Shown here: one piece after another, positions 18,687-26,307 of the stretch
Layout: the number at the start of each line of letters is the position of its first letter
Numbering within the stretch: position 1 is the stretch's first letter
Assembly: GCA_963666755.2 (NCBI GenBank)
Contig: CAXXGW010000009.1
Span: forward strand, 558,001-622,000
From: CAXXOK01 sp963666755
GTDB taxonomy: Bacteria > Bacillota > Clostridia > Christensenellales > Aristaeellaceae
Length of the DNA: 64,000 nt
Direction of reading: 5' to 3'
Notes under the pieces: generated by a model
The model's database searches: none
What the model saw: the letters and a program-made list of their open reading frames with translations, nothing else
What the model was told of the DNA's origin: nothing
Translations under genes and position numbers: made by a program

Positions 18687-19592
18687 CTACTCCTTTATGA
18701 TTCTGCGGGAAATCAGGGAACTGAGGCCGTTCATCACCATGACGAACGCCAGCAGAACCGCGGCGGTGGCATAGGCCTCGCCGATGTGCAGCCCTTCGCC
18801 GCTGAGCACGTACATGTGCACCGAAAGCGTGCGCCCGGAGGAAAGCAGCCCCGAGGGCATCGCGGCGACTGTGCCTGCGGTAAAGAGTAGCGCCGCGGTT
18901 TCGCCCACGATGCGGCCGATGGCGAGCACTACGCCGGCCAGGATGCCGGGCGCGGCCGGGGGCAGCACGATGCGCCATACCGTGCGCAGCTTGCCCGCGC
19001 CCAGCCCGTAGCTGCCCTCGCGGTATCCGTCCGGCACGGAGAGCAGCGCCTCCTCGGTGGTGCGCAGGATCAGCGGCAGCACCATCAGGCTGAGGGTAAG
19101 CGCGCCCGACAGGATGGACAGCCCCAGCCGCAGGGAGATGACGAAGAACATCATGCCGAACAGGCCGTACAGGATGCTCGGGATGCCCGCCAGCGTTTCG
19201 GCGGTCAGCCGCACGGCGCGCACCAGAAAGCTGTCGCGGTGCGCGTATTCACTCAGGTAGATGGCTCCGCCCACGCCGAGCGGGATGGCAATCAGCAATG
19301 CCAGCGCCGTAATCGCGAATGTGTTGACCAGCGAGGGCAGCAGACTTTGGTTATCGGTGGTAAACTGTGGGTCAAACAGCGAGGCGCGCAGGTTGGGGAT
19401 GCCCTTGATCAGGATATCGGCCACCAGATCGGCCAGCATCAGCAGGGTGATGGCAATGCTCAGCTTGGTCAGTAGCCGTAAAAACGCGGAGCCGGGGTGC
19501 CGCCGCCAGTACAGCAGGGAAGCCCGCATCGCATTGACAAGCGGCGAGCCGCGCATCGCTTTTTGCGCGGCGGGGTTGCGCAGGTAGCTCAT
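18687..19592 (-). CDS. pstA: Phosphate ABC transporter permease PstA
   Basis: A 301-residue inner membrane subunit with six predicted helices. The EAA-type coupling loop is YREGSYGLGAGKLRTVWRIVLP, split here as YREGSYGLGAGKL and RTVWRIVLPPAAPG. The conserved ISLRLGLSILSGALTLSLMVLP stretch is typical of PstA. It forms the translocation pore with PstC. Its ATG overlaps the pstC stop as ATGA. Confidence 0.94.
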   Translation of the reverse strand: MSYLRNPAAQKAMRGSPLVNAMRASLLYWRRHPGSAFLRLLTKLSIAITLLMLADLVADILIKGIPNLRASLFDPQFTTDNQSLLPSLVNTFAITALALLIAIPLGVGGAIYLSEYAHRDSFLVRAVRLTAETLAGIPSILYGLFGMMFFVISLRLGLSILSGALTLSLMVLPLILRTTEEALLSVPDGYREGSYGLGAGKLRTVWRIVLPPAAPGILAGVVLAIGRIVGETAALLFTAGTVAAMPSGLLSSGRTLSVHMYVLSGEGLHIGEAYATAAVLLAFVMVMNGLSSLISRRIIKE

Positions 19593-20452
19593 ACGGATTC
19601 CCTCCTTTTCAAAGCGGAAAAGAGGAAGTTAATCAGCAGGATAAACACGAACAGCACTACGCCTGTGGCGATCAGCGCTTCGCGGTGCAAATCGGCGGCA
19701 TAGCCCATTTCGGTCACGATGTTGCTGGTGAGCGTGCGCACGCCTTTCAAAAGTCCTTTGGGCATGCGCGCCTGATTGCCCGCCACCATGACAACAGCCA
19801 TCGTTTCGCCGATGGCGCGGCCGATGCCCAGCACGATGGCAGCCAGGATGCCGCTCTTGGCTGCCGGCAGCACCGCGCGGAACACGCTGCGCTCCTCCGT
19901 CGCCCCCAGGGCCAGGCTGCCTTCAAAGTAGGTTTCCGGCACGGCGCGCACCGCGCTGTAGGTAAGCTGCAAAATGGTGGGCAGGATCATCATCCCCAGC
20001 AGCAGGCAGGCCGTCAGGATACTGAAGCCGTTGCCGCCAAAGGTTTCCCGCACCAGAGGCACCAGGTTGGTGATACCAAAGAACCCGTACACCACCGAGG
20101 GGATGCCCGCCATGAGCGCCACCAGCGGCTGCAGCACCCGTAAAAGCCCCTTGGGGCAGAAGCGCGCCATGTAAACGCCCGCCAGAATGCCGATCGGCCC
20201 GCCGATCAGCAGCGCGCCTGCCGTAACATACAGGCTGCCCACGATCATCGGCAGGATGCCGTACACCCCGTTGCCGGAATCGTTCACATCCGGCGCCCAT
20301 TTGGTGCCGGAAAGAAATGAGAACAGGTTCACCTTCTGGAAAAAAGGGACCCCGTTTGCAAACAGAAAAATACAGATCAGCGCTACCGCGGCGATGCAGA
20401 CGCTTGCCGCCGCAGCGAAAACCACCCGCATCACCCGTTCCTTACCCCGCAT
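19589..20452 (-). CDS. pstC: Phosphate ABC transporter permease PstC
   Basis: A 287-residue membrane subunit with six helices. FLSGTKWAPD and YGILPMIVGSLYVT near the N-terminus and the EAA loop ETYFEGSLALGATEERSVFRAV are PstC hallmarks. Three closely spaced ATGs exist. I chose the third (MRGKERVMRV), because GGAAGG lies 6 nt before it and would overlap or sit too close to the others. It is the first gene of the leftward pstCAB-phoU-phoB-phoR operon, downstream of a PhoP box. Confidence 0.92.
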   Translation of the reverse strand: MRGKERVMRVVFAAAASVCIAAVALICIFLFANGVPFFQKVNLFSFLSGTKWAPDVNDSGNGVYGILPMIVGSLYVTAGALLIGGPIGILAGVYMARFCPKGLLRVLQPLVALMAGIPSVVYGFFGITNLVPLVRETFGGNGFSILTACLLLGMMILPTILQLTYSAVRAVPETYFEGSLALGATEERSVFRAVLPAAKSGILAAIVLGIGRAIGETMAVVMVAGNQARMPKGLLKGVRTLTSNIVTEMGYAADLHREALIATGVVLFVFILLINFLFSALKRRESV

Positions 20453-20478
20453 TCCCATCCTTCCTTTCATACGGTTAC

Positions 20479-20532
20479 AGCATACAAAAACTGTGTTAGC
20501 CGGGCGTTTGCGAATTGTAAAATGTAGGTTAA
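20479..20532 (-). promoter_or_regulatory. PhoP box and promoter of pstC
   Basis: On the minus strand four hexamers start every 11 bp: TTAACC (20532-20527), TTTACA (20521-20516), CAAACG (20510-20505), CTAACA (20499-20494). They match the TT(A/T/C)ACA consensus of Firmicutes PhoP sites, with 5-nt gaps. Nine nt later comes TATGCT (20484-20479) as the -10 box. There is no -35 box, so PhoB/PhoP must activate the promoter. Confidence 0.8.
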
Positions 20533-20580
20533 ATCGTATTTCTTCCTCATAAAGCAAAGTTAAAAGGGGCGTGCGTCGAT

Positions 20581-20634
20581 TTTACACAGAGTTAACGACC
20601 GCAGTACGGAGGCTTAACAATGCCGCCGTATGAT
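20581..20634 (+). promoter_or_regulatory. PhoP box and promoter of pstS
   Basis: Four hexamers start every 11 bp: TTTACA (20581), TTAACG (20592), AGTACG (20603), TTAACA (20614). Nine nt after the last is a -10 box TATGAT (20629-20634), the same geometry as the divergent pstC promoter. No -35 box is seen. Expected: strong induction under phosphate starvation. Confidence 0.8.
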
Positions 20635-20665
20635 AAGCCCGAACCGAAAGAAAGGAAGGAAACAC

Positions 20666-21511
20666 ATGAAGAAGGTAATGGGAATCCTGCTGACGATCGC
20701 TCTGGGCTTGAATCTTGCCGGCACCGCGTTTGCGGCCAGCGAAATCACCGTGGTCAGCCGCGAGGCGGGCAGCGGCACGCGCGGCGCGTTTATCGAACTG
20801 ACCGGCGTGGAAGTGAAGGACGCGGATGGCAAGAAGGTTGACATGACCTATGAGGATGCGATCATCCAGAACGGCACCGCGCAGGTGATTACCGCTGTGG
20901 AAGGCGACGAAAACGCCATCGGCTACATCTCCCTGGGCTCCCTGGGCGACACCGTGAAGGCCGTGACCGTGAACGACGTGCAGGCGACTGCCGAGAACGT
21001 GACCAACAAGAGCTACAGCCTCTCTCGCCCCTTTAACATCGCCGTGAAGGAAGGCCTCAGCGACACCGCCAAGGACTTCATCGCCTGGATTCTGAGCGCA
21101 GAAGGCCAGCAGATGGTGGGCGACAACCACTACGTAGCCCTGACCCCCGCCGATTACACCGCGGCCCCCGTCGCCGGCAAGATCGTGGTGGGCGGCAGCT
21201 CCTCCGTGGGCCCGCTGATGGAGAAACTCGCCGAAGCTTACAAGACCCTGAACCCCACGGTGGAAATCGAAGTGCAGATCAGCGACTCCACCACCGGCAT
21301 GACCGGCGCCGCGGACGGCACGTTTGACATCGGCATGGCCAGCCGCGAGCTGAAGGACAGCGAACTCGGTGCGGGCCTGACCCCGACCGTGATCGCGCTG
21401 GACGGCATCGCCGTAATCGTGAACAAGGCCAACGCCATCGAGAATATGACCACCGAACAGATTCGCCAGATCTTCACCGGCGAAGTGACCGACTGGGCCG
21501 ACGTGAAGTAA
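20666..21511 (+). CDS. pstS: Phosphate-binding protein PstS, apparently circularly permuted
   Basis: A 281-residue secreted phosphate-binding protein. A type I signal peptide ends TAFAA|SE at about residue 24, and there is no lipobox cysteine. The two halves of a normal PstS are in reverse order. Residues 24-165 begin with ITVVSREAGSGTRGAF, which normally forms the second half and includes the phosphate-binding GSGT loop. Residues 172-281 begin KIVVGGSSSVGPLMEKL, normally the mature N-terminus, and end at GEVTDWADVK, normally the midpoint. The start follows AAGGAAGG. It is divergent from pstC under its own PhoP box. The family call is firm; the permutation is read directly from motif order. 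Confidence 0.93.
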   Translation: MKKVMGILLTIALGLNLAGTAFAASEITVVSREAGSGTRGAFIELTGVEVKDADGKKVDMTYEDAIIQNGTAQVITAVEGDENAIGYISLGSLGDTVKAVTVNDVQATAENVTNKSYSLSRPFNIAVKEGLSDTAKDFIAWILSAEGQQMVGDNHYVALTPADYTAAPVAGKIVVGGSSSVGPLMEKLAEAYKTLNPTVEIEVQISDSTTGMTGAADGTFDIGMASRELKDSELGAGLTPTVIALDGIAVIVNKANAIENMTTEQIRQIFTGEVTDWADVK

Positions 21512-21545
21512 GCATCCCCCCTCTGGGGTTTTACCCTAAGCGCAG

Positions 21546-21583
21546 AACGCCTCCGTGTGCCGAAGCACGCGGGGGCGTTTTGC
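21546..21583 (+). terminator. Terminator of pstS
   Basis: AACGCC at 21546 pairs with GGCGTT at 21574, with an inner CGTG/CACG stem and loop TGCCGAAG, followed by TTTTGCG. It lies 35 nt after the pstS stop. Confidence 0.75.
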
Positions 21584-21611
21584 GTTGCGGATTCGGTTGG
21601 CAGGAGGGGGG

Positions 21612-22802
21612 CTACAGGTTGCGGTACTGCTGCGGGGTGCAGTCCATATAGCGCTTGAACACGGTGGTAAAGTGGCTCTGGGAGGAAAACTGGTAAAACG
21701 CCGCGATGTCGGGAATCGAATCGTTGCCGTAGCGCATGAAGCGCGCCGCTTCCTCCACACGGCGGCGGAGGATGAAGCTGTGCAGCGCCTCGCCCGTTTC
21801 CTGACGGAAGCGGCGCGAAAGGTAATCCGGGTGCACGTACACATGCCCGGCGATGGCCGGCGCGTCCAGCGGCTCGGACAGGCGTTGCTCAATGTAGTCG
21901 ATGGCGCTGCGCACCAGCCGGGAGTAGCGCTGTGTGCGGTGCCGCTCCACCCGGTCGATAAAACGCAGGATAATCTGCTCCTCAATGGTGGAAAGGAAGC
22001 GCAGGTCGCTCTGCTTTTCGATGGTCTGGATAAAGCTGTCGCTCAGGGTAAACGCTTCGTCGCTGGGCACGCCGCCGGTGATGGCCGCGCGGGTGAACAG
22101 CGTAACCGAAGCGATCAGCGAGTTTTTAAGCGACCGGAGCGGGTTATCCGCCAGGGTGGCGCGGGTCAGCCGGTTCAGCTCCGCCAGCGTCTGCATGGCC
22201 TGTTCCCGGTCGCCCCCGATAATCTGCCGGGTAATTTCCTGCTCAAAAAAGTAGGGCGGGTGCTGGTACATGGCCATGCGGTTGCGGTAGGCGTTCTGCT
22301 CAAAGCGGCGCGCCAGTTCCTCGTCGCTGGGCAGGCCCTCGGCCGCACCGGGCTGGGCGGACGCATCCATAAGCGTGCGCTGGAGGAAAAGGCCGGTGTA
22401 GTAGGCGTGCATATCGTTCAGGCGGGGCAGACCTGCGTAGTAGGCGTGCAGCTGTTCCCGCTTGTCCAGCGGCAGGCGCAGGGAACGGATCAGCCTCAGC
22501 ACATCGCCGTCGGTAAAGGGCTCGGGGCAGTAGGGGCCGCAAAGTAGCAGCACGCCCTCGCCAAGCGGGGCATAGAAAAACCGCTCGGCGTACGCGTTTT
22601 CCACCGGAGCGACGCCGCCCTGTGCGGCACGGTCGATCTTCAGCCCTGTCAGTGGTGCGGTTGGGTCGTTCAGCAGCGTGCCTGCCAGATGCACATCGTG
22701 CGGTAATGCGTTTACCAGCGAGCCGTCCCGCAACCAGAAAACCGGCAAACGTGTGGTATAATGGATATAGCGCGCCCGCTGCGCCAGTTCGTTTTCCTCC
22801 AT
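21612..22802 (-). CDS. AraC-family transcriptional regulator of the disaccharide ABC operon
   Basis: A 396-residue regulator. The last 100 residues hold two AraC helix-turn-helix motifs: APAIAGHVYVHPDYLSRRFR and SIPDIAAFYQFSSQSHFTTVF, with FKRYMDCTPQQYR at the end. About 290 N-terminal residues form a helical ligand or partner domain like those of clostridial two-component-type AraC proteins, without a cupin signature. The start at MEENELAQR follows GGGGAGGGA. The frame stays open far upstream over the divergent operon, but that extension is antisense shadow. It is divergent from a sugar ABC operon and most likely activates it through the palindrome at 22849. Confidence 0.87.
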   Translation of the reverse strand: MEENELAQRARYIHYTTRLPVFWLRDGSLVNALPHDVHLAGTLLNDPTAPLTGLKIDRAAQGGVAPVENAYAERFFYAPLGEGVLLLCGPYCPEPFTDGDVLRLIRSLRLPLDKREQLHAYYAGLPRLNDMHAYYTGLFLQRTLMDASAQPGAAEGLPSDEELARRFEQNAYRNRMAMYQHPPYFFEQEITRQIIGGDREQAMQTLAELNRLTRATLADNPLRSLKNSLIASVTLFTRAAITGGVPSDEAFTLSDSFIQTIEKQSDLRFLSTIEEQIILRFIDRVERHRTQRYSRLVRSAIDYIEQRLSEPLDAPAIAGHVYVHPDYLSRRFRQETGEALHSFILRRRVEEAARFMRYGNDSIPDIAAFYQFSSQSHFTTVFKRYMDCTPQQYRNL

Positions 22803-22832
22803 GGCCGATCCCTCCCCAGATTGAACATCTGC

Positions 22833-22888
22833 ATTATAACAAATACATCGGAAATATGAAATACTTCCGCCGCGTTTTCCCGTATAGT
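22833..22888. promoter_or_regulatory. Divergent promoters and 21-bp palindromic operator
   Basis: A 21-bp near-perfect inverted repeat CGGAAATAT-GAA-ATACTTCCG lies at 22849-22869. Leftward a TATAAT (22838-22833) serves the AraC gene, with a poor -35 box. Rightward TATAGT (22883-22888) serves the ABC operon, and the palindrome covers its -35 position. This arrangement fits an activator bound at the palindrome that also represses or tunes its own gene. Confidence 0.65.
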
Positions 22889-22955
22889 AAGGACAACGAC
22901 AGGGAACGGCACCGGGCCTTTCCCGTACGCATAGGAATACAGGAGGGAAAAATCC

Positions 22956-24146
22956 ATGAAAAAAATGCTGGCAGTTCTCTTGACTCTTGCGCTGGCGCTG
23001 GGCGCCACCGCCGCGATGGCCGAGCCGGTAACCGTGAAGTTTGCCGCGCAGGCCGACCCCACGCCCGCCACGCAGGCGGTTGTGGATGCCTTTAACGCTT
23101 CGCAGGAAGCCTACAAGGTGGAATGGGTGGATATGACCAACGATTCCGGCGCGATGCGCGAGCAGCTGACCACCTCGCTGCGTGCCGGCAGCAAGGAATA
23201 CGACATCATCTCCATGGACGTGGTGTGGGCTGGCGAGTTTGCGGCGTCCGGCTACATCCAGCCGCTGGATATGATGCTGGAGGACGCGGGCCTGAACGTG
23301 GCGGATTACAACGCCGGTTCGATGGCTTCGGGCACCTACAACGGCAAGGCGTATGTGCTGCCCTTCTTCCCGGACCTGGGGCTGCTCTACTTCCGCACCG
23401 ACATCGTCAGCCAGGATGACGCCGCCAAGCTGGTTTCCGGCGATTATACCTGGGCCGACCTGCTGGCCATGGCCGAGAAATACATGGGCCAGGGCGGCAC
23501 CAAGGACGGCGTGGTGTTCCAGAGCGCGCTGTACGAAGGCCTGATCTGCAACGCCAACGAGTTTACCGCCAACTGGACGGATATCAAGGGCGGCCTGACC
23601 ACGATGAAGCAGTTCATCGATTCCAAGGCTACGCCGGACAACATCCTCAACTACACCGAAGGCGAAACCGCCAACAGCTTTATCAAGGGCGAGAGCGTAT
23701 TTGCCCGTAACTGGCCCTATCAGTGGGGCGCCATCAAGAGCGACGGCACCATCAAGACCGAGCAGGTCGCGGTGGCTCCGCTGCCCGGCGGCGATACCGT
23801 CGGCGGCTGGATTCTGGGCATCAACGCCAACAGCGCCAACCCCGAAGGCGCCTTCGCCTTTATGAGCTTCCTCAACAGCGAGGATGGGCAAGTGCTCATG
23901 AGCGAAAAGGGCGGCTATCTGCCGGGCCTGAACAAGATGCTCACCGATGAGCGGATCATCAAAGCGGATGATCGCCTCGGCATGGTCGGCTTCCAGAACG
24001 CGCTGAAAAAGACCATCGCCCGCCCTGTGAGCGCGGAGTACTCCAAGGTATCCGATACGCTGCAGCAGGCGATCTACCCCTACCTGAGCGGCAGTGCCGA
24101 AATCGACGCGACCGTGGCGGCCGTACAGGCCGCGCTGGCCCAGTAA
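22956..24146 (+). CDS. Sugar ABC transporter substrate-binding protein (MalE-like)
   Basis: A 396-residue extracellular solute-binding protein, family 1. The signal peptide ends AAMA|EPV at about residue 22 without a lipobox. VKFAAQADPTPATQAVVDAFN and YDIISMDVVWAGEFAASGYI are typical of trehalose/maltose binding proteins. GGWILGINANSANPEGAFAFMSF is the conserved late motif. It is the first gene of an operon with two permeases and a GH65 phosphorylase, so the ligand is probably an alpha-linked disaccharide. A strong hairpin right after the gene should keep its expression above that of the permeases. Confidence 0.93.
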   Translation: MKKMLAVLLTLALALGATAAMAEPVTVKFAAQADPTPATQAVVDAFNASQEAYKVEWVDMTNDSGAMREQLTTSLRAGSKEYDIISMDVVWAGEFAASGYIQPLDMMLEDAGLNVADYNAGSMASGTYNGKAYVLPFFPDLGLLYFRTDIVSQDDAAKLVSGDYTWADLLAMAEKYMGQGGTKDGVVFQSALYEGLICNANEFTANWTDIKGGLTTMKQFIDSKATPDNILNYTEGETANSFIKGESVFARNWPYQWGAIKSDGTIKTEQVAVAPLPGGDTVGGWILGINANSANPEGAFAFMSFLNSEDGQVLMSEKGGYLPGLNKMLTDERIIKADDRLGMVGFQNALKKTIARPVSAEYSKVSDTLQQAIYPYLSGSAEIDATVAAVQAALAQ

Positions 24147-24157
24147 AACGCAAAATG

Positions 24158-24190
24158 GGCCGCCGGGCGTTCAGCCGCCCGGCGGCCTTT
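24158..24190 (+). terminator. Intercistronic hairpin after the substrate-binding protein gene
   Basis: GGCCGCCGGGC (24158-24168) pairs over 11 bp with 24177-24187, loop of 8 nt, followed by only TTT. It looks like a partial terminator or RNA stabiliser between the binding protein and the permease gene. Confidence 0.65.
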
Positions 24191-24218
24191 CGCACGCAAT
24201 CCATAGGAGGTGTGGTTC

Positions 24219-25421
24219 ATGCAGCGCCGAATGACCTGGAAAGAATTCTGCTTCGTGCTGCCGCTGCTGGCGCTGGTCACAGTCTTCTCCCTGTACCCGA
24301 TCCTCTCGTCGTTCGTGTACACGCTGTTTGACTACCAAACCAACAAGCAGTCGAAAAATGCGCTGTATACCGGCGCTACGCTCAACGCGCGCCTCTATGC
24401 CGAGGATTGCGATTATCTGGCCCATTATCTGCAAAAGGACGCGGATGCCGCGCCCGTGGCGGATCAGCCCGCGCTGGCTGCCCTGCGCGACGCGTTTACA
24501 CAGCAGCGGGATTTGTATAAGGGTGGCGAAAAGACGCTGGCCCTGCCCGCCGACACGGGGGCGCAGATCGCCGCGCTGCTTACGCAGGCACGGCAGACGC
24601 TGCAGGATGTGCAAACCCGCGCCCCGGATTTGCGCTTTGTAGCCAAAGGTCCGCAACTGCTGGATGAAATGGAAACCTGCCTTGTGAGCAGTAACTTTGT
24701 GGGGCTTACCCAATATAGCCGCCTGTTTGGGGATTCCCGTTTCGGGCAGGCGGTGGGCAACACCGTGGTGTTCACGCTGATTTCGGTTTTTCTGGAGCTG
24801 GTGCTGGGCATGGCGCTGGCGCTGGTGATGGACAAGGCGATGCGCGGCATCGGGCTGGTGCGCACCACGGCGCTGATTCCGTGGGCCATTCCCACGGCGG
24901 TATCGGCGCTGATCTGGTGCTACCTGTATGACGGCACCAGCGGCATCGTAGCCGCGCTGTTTACCCGCATGGGGCTGATCGCCTCGCCGGAGCTGCTGCT
25001 GACCACAGCGGGCGGCACCATGTTTGGCGCGATACTGGCGGATGTATGGAAAACCACGCCCTACATGGCGCTGTTGCTGCTGGCCGGTTTGCAGACGATT
25101 GACCGCGGGCTGTACGAATCCTCCGCGATTGACGGAGCGGGCGCGGTGCGAACCTTTACCAGCATCACGTTGCCGCTGCTCAAGCCCAGCATGCTGGTGG
25201 CGCTGCTGTTCCGCACGCTGGACGCCTTCCGCGTGTACGACCTGATCGCGGTGCTGACCAAAGGCACGCCGGAGACGCTCTCCATCTACGCCTATAAAAT
25301 GATGATCGGCCAGAGCAACTACGGCTACGGCTCGGTGATCGTGGTGGCGATGTTTGCACTGGTGGCGCTGATCGCCTTCGTGTACGTGAAGGTGCTGGGC
25401 GCGGAACTGATTCGGGATTAG
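24219..25421 (+). CDS. Sugar ABC transporter permease (MalF-like) with large extracytoplasmic insertion
   Basis: A 400-residue permease, about 100 longer than most MalF-type permeases of Firmicutes. Helix 1 is FVLPLLALVTVFSLYPILSS. Residues about 42-150 are a soluble, mostly helical insertion before the usual FVGLTQYSRLFGDSRF segment. Five more helices follow, with the EAA loop ESSAIDGAGAVRTFTSITLP. The insertion sits where E. coli MalF has its P2 loop, which contacts the binding protein; equivalence is inference. The start ATG lies 8 nt after GGAGG; the GTG nearer to it overlaps the ribosome binding site. Confidence 0.9.
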   Translation: MQRRMTWKEFCFVLPLLALVTVFSLYPILSSFVYTLFDYQTNKQSKNALYTGATLNARLYAEDCDYLAHYLQKDADAAPVADQPALAALRDAFTQQRDLYKGGEKTLALPADTGAQIAALLTQARQTLQDVQTRAPDLRFVAKGPQLLDEMETCLVSSNFVGLTQYSRLFGDSRFGQAVGNTVVFTLISVFLELVLGMALALVMDKAMRGIGLVRTTALIPWAIPTAVSALIWCYLYDGTSGIVAALFTRMGLIASPELLLTTAGGTMFGAILADVWKTTPYMALLLLAGLQTIDRGLYESSAIDGAGAVRTFTSITLPLLKPSMLVALLFRTLDAFRVYDLIAVLTKGTPETLSIYAYKMMIGQSNYGYGSVIVVAMFALVALIAFVYVKVLGAELIRD

Positions 25422-25437
25422 GAAAGGAGGGGGGCAT

Positions 25438-26304
25438 ATGACTGCCATACCGGCAAAGATTCCGGCGCGGGATCAGGAGCGCCGCAACGTGGGCCGCGCG
25501 CTGATGTGGGTACTGATCGCCTGCTTTATCGCGATCAACCTGTTTCCGTTTTTCTGGGTACTGGTCACCTCCTTCAAGCCCGGCAGCGAAATTTACGGTG
25601 CGGACACGGCTTTCCGCGTGGTGGCGCTCAACCCCACGTTCGGTAACTACACCACCGTGGTGCAGAAGGGAATCCTGCACTCGGTATTCAACAGCCTGCT
25701 GGTGAGCGGCATCACCACCGCGTATGTGGTACTGGTGGCGTCGATGTCCGCCTATATGATCGCGCGGCTCCATTTTCGCGGCCGCACGGCGCTGATGGCG
25801 CTGATACTGGGCATCTCGATGTTCCCGCAGATGATTATCGTGGGCCCGATCTTCAACATGTTCTATCAGTTCCAGATCCTCAACAGCTACTGGGTCACGC
25901 TGGCGTATTCCACCATCACGCTGCCCTCGGCGGTGTGGATCATGGTGGCGCACTTCAAGCGCATCCCGCTTTCGGTGGAGGAGGCGGCCCGCATCGACGG
26001 CTGCACCCAATGGCAAACGCTGTGGAAAGTGATCTTCCCCATGGCGGCGCCGGGCGTGTTCACGACGGCCATCATGACCTTTATTGCTGCGTGGAACGAG
26101 TATCTGCTGACCCTGACGCTGAATGCTGAAAAGGAATACCAGACGGTGCCGGTCGCTATTAACGCGCTGCGCACCCAGTTTACCATCCTCTGGGGTGAGA
26201 TTACCGCCGCGACGATTCTTGTGGTGATCCCGACACTGGCGATCGTGCTGCTTTTCCAGAAGCAGATCGTGTCGGGCATTACCTCCGGCGCTGTGAAGGA
26301 GTAA
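25438..26304 (+). CDS. Sugar ABC transporter permease (MalG-like)
   Basis: A 288-residue inner membrane subunit with six helices that pairs with the MalF-like protein. The EAA coupling loop is EEAARIDGCTQWQTLWKVIF followed by PMAAPG. The typical MalG region SVFNSLLVSGITTAYVVLVA is present. GGAAAGGAGGGGGG precedes the ATG, 16 nt after the previous stop. The operon has no ATPase gene, so a shared MsmK/MalK-type ATPase encoded elsewhere is expected. Confidence 0.92.
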   Translation: MTAIPAKIPARDQERRNVGRALMWVLIACFIAINLFPFFWVLVTSFKPGSEIYGADTAFRVVALNPTFGNYTTVVQKGILHSVFNSLLVSGITTAYVVLVASMSAYMIARLHFRGRTALMALILGISMFPQMIIVGPIFNMFYQFQILNSYWVTLAYSTITLPSAVWIMVAHFKRIPLSVEEAARIDGCTQWQTLWKVIFPMAAPGVFTTAIMTFIAAWNEYLLTLTLNAEKEYQTVPVAINALRTQFTILWGEITAATILVVIPTLAIVLLFQKQIVSGITSGAVKE

Positions 26305-26307
26305 ACC

